A stretch of DNA of 64,000 nt. It comes from Diphasiastrum complanatum. Taxonomy: Eukaryota; Streptophyta; Lycopodiopsida; Lycopodiales; Lycopodiaceae. The notes below the pieces were generated by a model that saw nothing but the letters and a program-made list of their open reading frames with translations, did no database searches and had not been told where the DNA came from. Positions 1 through 10,500 of this stretch are shown here, piece after piece. Location of the stretch: assembly GCA_029204225.1 (NCBI GenBank), contig CM055103.1, positions 22,260,709-22,324,708 on the forward strand, read 5' to 3'. Each line of letters opens with the position of its first letter. Position 1 is the first letter of the stretch. Both the position numbers and the translations under genes were made by a program.

Positions 1-760
1 GCAGGTAAGTGGCTAACGTTGAAAGTTTATATGGACACATGGGAATGAAAAAGTGGCACAAGGTAGGCACAAGCTGAGACAGTACTGTGTAAATTGCAAA
101 ATAAAATACATATATGCTGCCTCATCTGCTCGGGCAAAAATCTGAACAATGCTTTAAGTCCTTGCCAGCTAAAATCCAGTTGATAGAGGGAAATTTATTC
201 CACATGGCAGTTTTCCTTTTCAGATCGATTTTTGACTATTTTCTTCTTTCAATAATGATGCTACCAGTCAGTTTTTCCGTTTAAGTTGCCGCATCTTGAC
301 CCTGAAGTTTGTGTTCTTAGCAACTATTTCTTGTGCAGAAATTTACAGTAATTGTTTACTTCATGCCCAGGTCCATGGCATTGGATCTTTTAACAAGTTA
401 TATGCATGAAATTGGAAGAAACTAAATGTGCATGTTTCTTCAATTAAGTTTTTGGGTAAAAGGTTTCATTCTTTACTTTTTAATGCGATAATTGCTTTGG
501 AGTTTGCACTACCATCGTCACACACAAGTAGGCCATGCCAAGGGGAGCACACAACGCTCCAAACCTAACAGTACAGCAACCATGACTGGAGCCCTGGGTC
601 CATGAGCGCACTGGTGTCACTTTTATCCAGATCGTGTTCCAAAACACATTCCGAAATATCTATATATATATTTACGATTTTGCGCATGTGTATGGTGCAC
701 CATGCATGCTCCTCCCCTCACCCATGCATGAGCTTTTTTTAAACTAAAAATTCAAAAAAG
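1..760. other. No gene recognised
   Basis: AT-rich sequence with no convincing reading frame. The first ten bases (GCAGGTAAGT) have the form of a plus-strand splice donor, but only four bases of the would-be exon are in view. TATATATATATA occurs at 659-670. Confidence 0.5.
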
Positions 761-814
761 AGGATGCATGGCCATGGCCCTCCTCCCCATGCATGCATCC
801 ATCTTCCATGCATC

Positions 815-851
815 GCTCGCTCTCTCTCTCTCTCTGTCTCTCTCTCTCTCC
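815..851. repeat. (CT)n microsatellite
   Basis: A CT tract with one interruption (TCTCTGTCTC). It gives the low-complexity leucine/serine reading frame around 768-1067, which I do not treat as a gene. Confidence 0.9.
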
Positions 852-977
852 ACTGTGCGCCCTCCTTTCTCCGTCGCCATTCATCTCTGCTGTGTCCTCC
901 ATGCTGCTCCTTCCTCCATTTGTTTCCGTTCTGTGCTTTTTAACACTATTGTGTATTATCTAGCATTCACGTTGAGG

Positions 978-1300
978 ATGATGTCGTTGATGCTCTTGCT
1001 CCTGCCATTGCCATTGGTGTTGAACACAAAAATATTCTATGGTGTATGTAAGTTTTTTTTATTATAACTCTTTATGCTATATATAAATTTTATGCTTTTT
1101 TTTTTTTTTTTTTATGCCGCTGATGCTCTTGCTCCTGCCATTGACATTGGTGTTGTTGAACCATGAAACTGGATTACGTCGATGCTCGATGTGACCTCGG
1201 CTTTTGGCTTTACAATGATGATGACAGAGCAATGGCAGAGTTCCAAAGAACTTTAGATCTGATGACAGAGCAATGGCAGAGTTCTAAAGTACTGATTGTT
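978..1300. repeat. Short local duplications
   Basis: A block containing GATGCTCTTGCTCCTGCCAT occurs near 988 and again near 1126, about 140 bp apart. A second block, GATGACAGAGCAATGGCAGA, occurs at 1220 and 1261 as a 41 bp tandem duplication. Confidence 0.8.
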
Positions 1301-1761
1301 GTGAGATTCAAGAAAGTTTGAGAGTGTTGTGCGCAGATGTATTCAAAGGTGTGGAGATCCGACCATGTCAGTAGCAGGTTCACCTGAGTCGGGCAGTGGC
1401 CCTCTTGAGATCTGGCGATGTGGATGATGGGAAGAAATCACTGCTCAGGTATAGTGGCCAAGTTTTAGCAATGTGAAATTAGAAATATATAGAACAAGAT
1501 AGAACAAAGAAAGATCGTGAACCGTATCAAAGATAATGTGAAAATAACAGAAAGCTAGTAAGTGACAATCATGTATTAAGGTGGTTGGAATGATCCTTGA
1601 AAGGTAATTCATTCAATCATGAACTACAACATTACACTGATTGAAAGCATTCAAGTGTGCCATCATTTTCAACAGCTCTTTCTTTTCTTGGTCTTGGTTT
1701 TGCTCTGTACCTCACGAGCTGTGCACAAAGTCTCCATCATCAACAGACAAAAGTCTATCAT

Positions 1762-1905
1762 CTGTGCTTCTTTTCTAGCTTTAGCGCATATTTATGTGCT
1801 TCTTTTCTAGCTTTAGCGCATTTTTTTGGAGTGAGCTTCTTGGAGGTGTTGAAGCGCAAGTTTGGAGCTGTCGAAGCAAGAGTTTCTTGGAGTTGTTGAA
1901 GCATC
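1762..1905. repeat. Local tandem duplications
   Basis: TGTGCTTCTTTTCTAGCTTT is repeated in tandem about 33 bp apart (1762, 1795). Immediately after, a GTTGAAGC-containing unit recurs about every 30-40 bp up to 1905. Confidence 0.75.
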
Positions 1906-2114
1906 TACATCAGGGTTTACCCACATCAGCGTACAACATTTACAAAGGTGCGCCCGCCCTCTCTAAGTGATCAGAAGTCAATGACAATGCAGAACGCGAC
2001 TCAAATTCTACATAGGTTGCTTCATAAGGTGAAGAATTTGTTCATGGAGATCTGGCTGAGTATGATAAGGTGAAAAGGTAAAGAATCTATTCATGGATAT
2101 CTGCCTGCATTCCT

Positions 2115-2435
2115 ACTTATACATCTCTGCTGGTCTATTGTGCTGGACAGAGAATCACAGAGAATCAACTGTTTTTGCCTGCGTTTTGGACAACCATTTA
2201 TCTTCTGAATGCGTTAGTCAGATATCCATCTTCCTTTCTGAATGCGCTGGTCAGACATTCATCTCTATTTTTTATTACGCTGGTCCGAAACTCAGCTCCC
2301 TTTCTAACTGTGTTGGACAACCATCTACCTCCCTTTTTTAATAAGCTGGTCAGACTTCATCTGTCTTTCTATGCTGGTCAGAGCTTCATATTTCTTTCTA
2401 ATTGCGATGGACAGACCTTCATCACTCTCTCATAT
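2115..2435. repeat. Degenerate minisatellite, unit about 40 bp
   Basis: The block GCGCTGGTCAGACATTCATC and its variants (GCTGGTC or GTTGGAC, then CATC, then a TTTCTTTCT run) recurs about eight times. This accounts for the open but unlikely frames at 2093-2459. Confidence 0.8.
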
Positions 2436-2507
2436 AGCTTATCTCTCTCCCTCTCTTAGTAAATCGTTGTTCTACATCTCTCTATCTCCCTAAACAACTG
2501 CTAAACA

Positions 2508-2514
<7 letters not shown>

Positions 2515-2562
<48 letters not shown>
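2515..2562. repeat. (CT)n microsatellite
   Basis: A pure CT tract of nearly 50 bp. It is flanked by two related short segments, each with ATTCTCAGCC and CGCTACCC, at about 2564-2583 and 2610-2630. Confidence 0.95.
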
Positions 2563-2565
<3 letters not shown>

Positions 2566-4608
2566 TTCTCAGCCGCGCTACCCCTCATTCTCACTCTCTC
2601 TATCTCACTCATTCTCAGCCACGCTACCCATTCTACCTCTCCGATCCATTCATTTTTACAATAACTCATGTGTTGAATTGGGAGAGAGACGACGGAAATT
2701 ATGGAACCAACATTTTGAAAGAGTTGATGCAGAGAAGAAAGGAAAATTGTTACAAAGAAAATTTTGAAAAATTTATCATCAGACGGACCTTTTGAAGGCT
2801 GACCCTGGCATGTAAGACAGTTAATTGAAATTTAAGTCAGATTAAAAAGGACTGAGATAATGTTCAACAATTAAAAAGGATTGAGGTAATGTTCAACTTT
2901 CTTCCATTTTGTTATTGGGAAAAATTTACGGACCTCCATGCGAGTATATGATAGTATGTGTGAGTATTGTTTTTTCCAAACAGTTGGTGGACGCCGTATT
3001 CTTCTCGGCCGCCCATTCACCGTCCATAGCTCAGGTATAAGTCTGAATCACTATTGCTAGCAAGACAGAGTTACTGCTTAGATTTATATGAGTGGCTGGC
3101 AAGCTGAATATTTTGTGTCGTGTGGCTGTTTTCACTGGTTTCGATTTCCGAAGGTGACTGGTAGAGTATCAGAGAAAAGAGAGCATTGCTTTTAACCTTT
3201 CTTTTTTGAGGAGCTGCCTTTATACTTGCGCTAATTCTATCAAATTACAGTGGCATATGACTCGAAATCTGGCAAAAGGCTTTCTCTTTTAGGTACCACA
3301 CAGATTTGGAAGCAGATCATATACAGTTCATCATCAACCATGACAAAGCTGGAGTGTACTTTGATGTTTTATATTAGAAAGCAAATGCGAAGCTCATCAA
3401 TTGAGACGATAGATCATATTTCTATGGGTATTTAGGAATATACAATGCAGCTGATTAATCAAGATTTACCAAGTGTATGTTGTAATTTATGCAAAATACA
3501 CATGATGACTGCTCAAGATCAGCATCATTTTGTGTGCATTCAGTGGTTATACCATTAAAGATCAACCACACATATTATTACACCTTTGCAAACTACTCAC
3601 TATCATTCATATTTTTGTATCAAAATATTCATGTCCAAAATGCAAGGAATCAACTCTTCTAGGAATTGGCTCCATCATTGCAAATTCCAGATCAAGTGTG
3701 TAGCATGGAGATTTTTTGTTCTCTCTTTTGGCCTTATATATATTCTCATTTTGTAGAACAACTTTCTTGGTTAGGCTATTTAGCAATTCATCCACACCAT
3801 CGATCAAATAGACTTCCTGGATAAAATGTGTCATTTCCATTCTTTATGGATTTCTTTTTGTTTACATTAGATGTTGATTTACAACTTGCTCAAACAAGCT
3901 TAATTTGCTCAGATGTTGTCAGCCGCCCGCCTTCAATCATCAATCGCCCACTTTGAGCATCATCCACACGTCTCGACCACAAGCCGCCACCTAGATCATC
4001 GGCCATCCATTCCCCATTTGACGGACACAATCGTCAGACCCTTTGTGTAAGGCAGCTGACTCTTTGCGATGATATGTGCCCCGGTGTGGGGTGGAGAAAG
4101 TTTTCTAGAAACTTTTTTGAGGTTTTGTTTAAAAAAACTTATATTTTAAGAAGTATTTTGGATCCTAATGATGAAGGTACTCATAGTTGTCAGTTGTCCT
4201 CTACAAAACTTGAGATTAAGGTATAAAAAATCTAACAAAAAAATTTCATGTTAATCAAACACCGGGTGGAGGTACTCGGGAGGAGTTTGGATTGGGAGTA
4301 GTGCTAAACCTTGAATTTGAGAATGAAAAGAGGGGCAGTTGATTAAAAATGAAAAAGTTATGGTTCCAAAAAAAGCACGAGATGGGGTGATAATTGATAA
4401 AGTTTTCTAGAGCGGGGGTGGGAGGTAGGAGGGCACCTCAAAGACGAGGAAAAATGGAGAATAACCTCAATGGGAATGCACACAATCATGAGCGGAAGAG
4501 ACGAGAGAATTAGAGGTAAAGAAAGAGGGGATTAGATAAAGTGATGAGAGTGTGAAACATGGGGGATTGTCTCGGAACTTTAGTTTAACTTTTGACTACA
4601 TTCGACCT
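2563..4608. other. No gene recognised
   Basis: AT-rich sequence with no reading frame that I can match to a family. The plus-strand segment 2979-3030 is bounded by CAAACAG and CAG|GTATAAG and could be read as a small exon, but nothing beside it supports that. Confidence 0.5.
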
Positions 4609-5801
4609 TCGTAAGACTCGAATTTTTCGAAAGATTTGAATTTTTGGAAGGACTCGAATTTTTCAATGATTCAAATTTTTCCGATGACTTGAATTTTTCG
4701 AAAGACTTGAAAATTTCGGACGACTCGAATGTTTCAAACAACTCGAATTTTTTCGATGACTCGAGTTTTTGGAACAACTCAAATTTTTTGAGAGACTCGA
4801 GACTCAAATTTTTCCAATAGATCAAATTTTTCGAAAGACTCAAATTTTTGGAAGAACTCCAATTTTTTTCGAAAGACTTGAATTTTTCCAATGGATCAAA
4901 TTTTTCAAAGACTCGATTTTTTGGAATGAATCAAATTTTTGGAACGACTCGAATTTTTTCGATGACTCAAATTTTCAAAAAACTCAATTTTTTTGGAAGA
5001 ATCGAACGACTCGAAATTTTGGAATGAGTCGAATTTTTTCGATGACTAGATTTTATCAGAAGACTCGATTTTTTAGAACGACTCGAATTTTTGGAACGAG
5101 TCAAATATTTGGAAAGACTCAAATTTTTCCAATAGATCAAATTTTTGGAAAGACTCGAAGTTTTGAAACGACTCGATTTTTTCGAGACTTGATTTTTTGG
5201 AACGACTCGAATTTTTGGAACTCGAAGTTTTGGAACGAGTCGAATTTTTGGAGAGACTCGATTTTTTTTAAGGCTCGATTTTTTGGAAAGACTTGATTTT
5301 TTTTTGGATGGATTGAATTTTTTCAATGACTCAAATTTTTCCAAAGGATCGAATTTTCAAATGACTCGAATTTTTCCAATGACTCGATTTTCAAATGAGG
5401 GCTCAAATTTTTCGAAAGATCGAATTTTTTTGAAGACTCGAATTTTTGGGAAGACTCGAATTTTTGAAACAACTCGAATTTTTTTTCAATGACTCGAATT
5501 TTTGGAAAGACTCGAATTGGATCGAATTTTTCCAAAACTCAAATTTTTTTAAAAGGTCAAATTTTTCCGAAGGATCGAATTGTCAACTCGAATTTTTCCA
5601 AAGGATCGAAGAACCTTTTATACTGTCAAGTCAAAATTTTCAAAAGACTCGAATTTTTCCAAAGACTGAATTTTTTTCGAAAGACTTGAATTTTTTCTAA
5701 GACTCGAATTTTTCTTAAATCTTGAATTTTTTCAAAGACTTTAATTTTTCAAAGGACTCAAATATTTTCAAAGACTCAAATTTTTCCAAAGACTCGAATG
5801 T
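4609..5801. repeat. Degenerate minisatellite, unit about 17-20 bp (GACTCGAATTTTTSGAA)
   Basis: About 1.2 kb of near-continuous variants of AGACTCGAATTTTTCGAA, in which CGAATTTTT is followed by CGAA, GGAA or CCAA. There are roughly 60 copies, with some deletions and unit-length changes. The unit rarely makes a stop codon, so long low-complexity frames appear on both strands (for example 4769-5296 plus, 4967-5344 minus). None resembles a real protein. It lies left of the last visible receptor kinase exon, inside its next intron if that gene continues. Confidence 0.92.
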
Positions 5802-5880
5802 TAGATATTTGAGATACGTTTGCGAGATTGGCCATCATCCAAATCATCGGCCGTCATTGCCCGTCAACGACGAGCACTCT

Positions 5881-5886
5881 TTACTA

Positions 5887-5936
<50 letters not shown>

Positions 5937-6710
5937 TAGTGGCACGTGGTACCGCCATTATGGTGCTGTCCAAAAATCCACAGTACCAGGGCGGCACCAT
6001 TTTTTAATTTTTTTTTTAAATTAATTTTTTTTTTTTAGATTTAGTGGGCAATATGGGTATCAGCTTGAAGCTCTTGACGAGAGCAGTGCATTTATGCAGG
6101 TTGCCGGTGCTTTCAGCTACAAATTGTGTTAGACAACTAAATAATGCACCTCTTAGTTTAGTAGTCACTAGTTAACCGTGAGCTCAGATTTGTAAGGCCC
6201 CCGTTATGAGGAGAAGCCATTACTGAGCACGGTTGTTAGTATAGGGTCTATTGTGAGACCATGATGGTTATGAGATGGCTAGATTACAGTTTCTATATAG
6301 CAGCAAGTCTTGGGAGGTTCGGGGAGCGGTAGCCCCCCGAGAAACAGGGGGTCCGGGGGGGGGGCTACCCCCCCGGCAAGGGGTTTGCGGGACAGAGCCC
6401 CCCAACGACAGAGCCCCCCGACGGTACGACCTCTTCATGATTTGTGGTTTGACTCCCTGAGCGAAAACACACTTTTTGGTGTTTTGCATCCCCTTGGTCC
6501 TTTGGCTATTCGCTCTCGTCAGAACCGGCAACCTGTATAAATGCACTGCTCTCGTCAACAGCTTCAAGCTGATACCCATATTGCTCACTTGATTTTTTTT
6601 TTTTAAATTAGAAAATATATTTTTAAAAAAATATTATATATTATGGTACCGCGGATCAGTATGGATTTGCTGTACCAGGATCCGCAGATCCTGGTACCGC
6701 TGGATCTATG

Positions 6711-6753
<43 letters not shown>

Positions 6754-6762
6754 TATATATAT
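5881..6762. mobile_element. Nested palindromic (foldback) element with two sets of inverted arms
   Basis: Inner arms: 6043-6108 and 6524-6590 are near-perfect inverted copies of about 65 bp, containing GCAATATGGGTATCAGCTTG on the left and its complement on the right. Outer arms: a (TA)n tract followed by ATCATAG and a GGTACC-containing segment on the left (5889-5995) face the mirror arrangement on the right (about 6640-6762, ending in (TA)n). T/A homopolymer runs lie between inner and outer arms. The centre is a GC-rich block. No transposase was seen, so this resembles a non-autonomous foldback or MITE-like element. Target-site duplications were not identified. Confidence 0.7.
6313..6425. repeat. 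GC-rich core with G-runs and a CCGGGGGGG/CCCCCCCGG hairpin
   Basis: The centre of the foldback element has several G-runs (up to ten G) and C-runs of six or seven. CCGGGGGGG faces CCCCCCCGG across a short loop near 6352-6380. Base composition is unlike the surrounding DNA. The open frames here arise from lack of stops in G/C runs. Confidence 0.75.
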
Positions 6763-7363
6763 TTGCATTCTGCTGTCCGAACGCTCACATTCCGGAACAT
6801 GAACGCACATCTATGCTTTGGATTAATCTTTTCCAACTTCAGTACTAAGCTATTCTGATGACTTCTCTACTGACATCAATGCTAAAGAGCTCTAAAACAG
6901 CTCTTTGCAATGCAATTTTTAAGGCTCATAAGGGGCATTCTGGGCTGCAGTGCAGATACGGGCACTTCAACGACCTTCTCTTTCACATTGAACGTCATTG
7001 CTAGACCCTCACTTATGATCTGAAACTGAGAAATTCGCATGTCTCAGCCATATTTGTGGATCCCAACATTGTCGCTCAGGCTTTGGCTTGATCCAGGCAA
7101 TATAGATATATAAATGCATGTCTGAACTTTGAACAGAACATACCTGGCTTCACCTCTATATATATTTTCTAAGTTAGTATCCTACTCCTGTTTGGCATCT
7201 GTAGTCTGTATAGCTGGCTTGGGCCCTTTCTGTATCTTCTGAGCCCTCTGTTGCTGGTATTAATTGATATGTTTCTTAGGCTAGCATAGCATATGCAGTT
7301 TCAAGTAGCTGTTGTTTGATTACTTTCTTAGGATGATCTACTGATAAAAGACAAGTTACTAAC
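6763..7363. other. No coding feature recognised; start of intron 16 of the receptor kinase
   Basis: Read on the minus strand this follows exon 16 after a GTTAGT donor. No kinase codons were found in it. Confidence 0.5.
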
Positions 7364-7503
7364 CTTGCCATAACCTCCAGCACCAATTTGATTGCTGTCA
7401 CTGAAGTTGTTTGTGGCCTTTTTGAGCTCTGTGTATGGAAACCATCGAGCACCCTTTAGGTTGGGGGCACTTCCACTGTCTTTACTGCCTGCTCCCCATG
7501 AAG
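7364..7503 (-). CDS. Exon 16 of the LRR receptor kinase: start of the kinase domain
   Basis: The 140 bp exon encodes a Gly/Ser-rich linker, then RWFPYTELKKATNNFS and IGAGGYGK, the subdomain I glycine loop. It ends in phase 0 at AAG|GTTAGT. In homologues the next residues are VYRG and the VAIKRA lysine motif. I searched the minus strand of 1-7363 by eye for those and for HRDIKSNNILL and DFGLSK and found none. The intron after this exon must therefore be longer than 7.3 kb, or the gene is broken here. Confidence 0.88.
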
Positions 7504-10500
7504 CTGCAATATGGCAAACCAAATAGTAAATTAGGTCGTTTGAATTTTTGTAATTTGGTGTATTAGACAGTAAAACCAAGCGAATTGAAAATTCACTTCA
7601 CACAAATAAGATCTTGAATGTCAGATGGAGTGTCTAATACTCCATAGTAGATTCTTAGATTACTACACTTCGATTATGTAGATCTTTGTATTGTATTTTT
7701 AGCCTAAAAGTATATATTGGGATAGTAAGCAGAATAGAAAGCATTAGCAACTGCATAGTAACATTTAGCACAGAAGCAGTTGTGCAGGTATACAATTTTC
7801 AAAACGAACTTGAGAGCAAATAAACAACCTAATGAATGAATTGCTTGCTTGCAAAATGTCAGCAAGAAAATCAGAAGTGGACCATAAGGTTATCATGCAA
7901 GTTGAGGTTTAACGTGCCACGGTCCAAAAAATAGTTGACATTCCCAAAAAGTTCTAATGACATGGCTCCACATGTTTTCAGAAAGGTCAGTGCAGGACAT
8001 GAATTTGCCAAAGATTTAAGAGCATATTTGCATAAGTTGGAATTTTCAAATGATCACATTCTACAAGCAAAACTTTTCCAGGCCTAACACACATTGCAAA
8101 ACCAGCTGTTTGGGTCTCAGACACAATGCTTTGATTTAATGGCAGCTATTAATATTTGAACACCAATTCACTTGAAATGTAAAACTTTTAGACCATATGC
8201 TTTGGGCCCTTGAAACCCATCATGTATTATCAGTGTGCATTCATTTAATCATTACCATTAGGCTAGTAGTTACCTTTTAAGTAGAGTTATGTTCATTTGA
8301 GACATGTTATTGTTTGAGAGTTAGGTTAGCATAACCTTAACTCTCTTTGATTCAGGATATTACATAATGCATCATCAGCCCTTAGTAAACTGGGACACTA
8401 CAGTTCCTCTTGTCAGGTTGCAGACTGAAAATCTACATGTTGAGGAGATCAAGATTTGAGCTTTTAGGTTTTTTTTGGTACTTCAAGTTTCTCGTACATC
8501 AATTGGTTATAAGCAGGACTTTTGGAGTAAGCTCATCTGTTTATATAATCAACTCAAGGTACACAAAATGTTTGAAGATTTCATAATAAAATACGACTTT
8601 TAGTTATGGTTTAGAAACCAGATTGAATACTACAATCACGCAGACTGGTAACACCATTTTATTGGATCTTGAAACCCGAACACCGTGTCCCCTTTTATAT
8701 GAGTACGACACTCACATTGATGTTCCCATGTTGCTGGTTTATCTCTCATAGCAAGCCACATAATCAACATAGGCCAGAGTTCCTCTAATTGTAGCACATC
8801 TACCTATTCTCCATAAACCTCACGATCCCTTCCTGATTTATTATGTGACCTTATCCTAAGTAGACAATAAGCCTTGTCGATGACCACAGTCTTACCTGAC
8901 TCTACATGCTTGAAAGGAGCTAGGATGAACGGTATACTGCCTACAACAGGTTAAGTTTTCATAAGGCAAGATGCCCAATTCAGGTTAAGTTTTCATAAGG
9001 CAAGATTCCTCTACTGAAAAGAACTGCCGCATATCATCAAATAAATAACGACTTACCAAAAGGCTTGCTTATTGCTTCAGCTTTGTCTGCTCTCCTCTTT
9101 TGCCTAAAAGCATAAATCCCAATAGCCAAAAGAACAAAGAAAACAACAGCCACTCCTATGCAGATTCCAACAATAGGCCCTAAACCCAGGCTGGAGCTAT
9201 TTTTGGTCGCTGTAAGTAAACACACAAACCATTAGGACATGATAAAGCTCCCAACTTCTTTAAAGGCTGATTTCTATTTTAGGACATGCAGTAGAATGTC
9301 TAGATATTCTGGCGTCTGGAAACTAGGAATGAAAAGAGAGATAGTAAGATGGAAATTTTACCAGTTGGAAGCCCACTTAACGGAGTCACTAGAAATGGGC
9401 CAAAGTCAGGCAGCGAAACATTTTGCAAGCTTAACTGACTGATGATATTTGAAACTTGTGTTTGAACATTAGAACCAGCTGGAAAAATTAGAACATTTGC
9501 CACCAGTTTATGGTCATCTGTGAAATTTGCACTTCCGACAACCACTTGCTTTGAGCTCAAGCCGAAATGTGCTTCAAGTTGAGTCTCCAAACTATTTACT
9601 CTTGTGAGGTTGAAGTCACTAAAAGAAGGTGCATTGAACTGAAACAGAATCAACAATGCAAATGCACATGCACAGGTTTGTGGATTTAAAGTTGTGCTAT
9701 CTGCACAGGTAATTTCGCATAAAGTTGGCTGTGGAAACCATGATTGTTGACCACTTGCAAAACAAACGACACTAGAGAGATGATAGCGATTATCGGAGCA
9801 TACTGGATTCCCTCCGAGTCTGCATCCACCGTATTAATCATTATAATGGTATTCTTCAACAAGCACCCAACAGCCTACATGCACCCAACAGCCTACATGG
9901 AGATATTGAATGAGAGACTACTCACGATATGTTAAACACATTGTTGTTAAAAAAGACAACATCCGTGATGCTGTTGTTCTCAAGAGAGACTTCCGTCAAA
10001 GAGGATGTCACTTGATTGAATTGCAAGCTTCCATTGATACGATTAGATTGAAAGGACCTGTTGATAAAATAATGAAACACACTTGTCAGATCTGAAGCAT
10101 CGTCTTACATTACAATGTACCTTTTGAATACATTCATCAGCCTCAAGCTAAGAGATCCATCAACTCACACTGCCTCCAAATACGGAAGGTTAAAGAGAGA
10201 AGGGGGTATTGCTCCAATCAAATTATCGTGGTCCATTTCTCTGCATAAAAAAAAAGAAATGACCATCATCAACTTTCATAGTAATGTGAAAAGACAAAAC
10301 CTGACTTAAATGTCGACTGTGAAGAGGTATTTGCTGGGGGGATAGTCACATACATTGTTTGAAGGTCTGTCAAATTTAAAATCCAGGTCGGAACTGCTTC
10401 AGGAGTGAACATGTTTGCGCTTAATCTTCTGTAATATCACAAATTCAACAGATTTAGAATTTTCAAGAATACTTTTCAAAAGCTGCAGAAGAAGAACCTA

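Noticed and set aside
1-10. GCAGGTAAGT as the end of a plus-strand exon
   Set aside because: Only four bases before the donor are visible; nothing can be tested.
4580-5700. Many overlapping frames of 60-175 codons on both strands
   Set aside because: All are translations of the 17-20 bp minisatellite; sequence is repetitive and different in each frame, with no domain.
6268-6588. Open frames on both strands over the G/C-rich core
   Set aside because: They lack stops because of G and C runs, and they run through the inverted arms of the foldback element; no recognisable protein.
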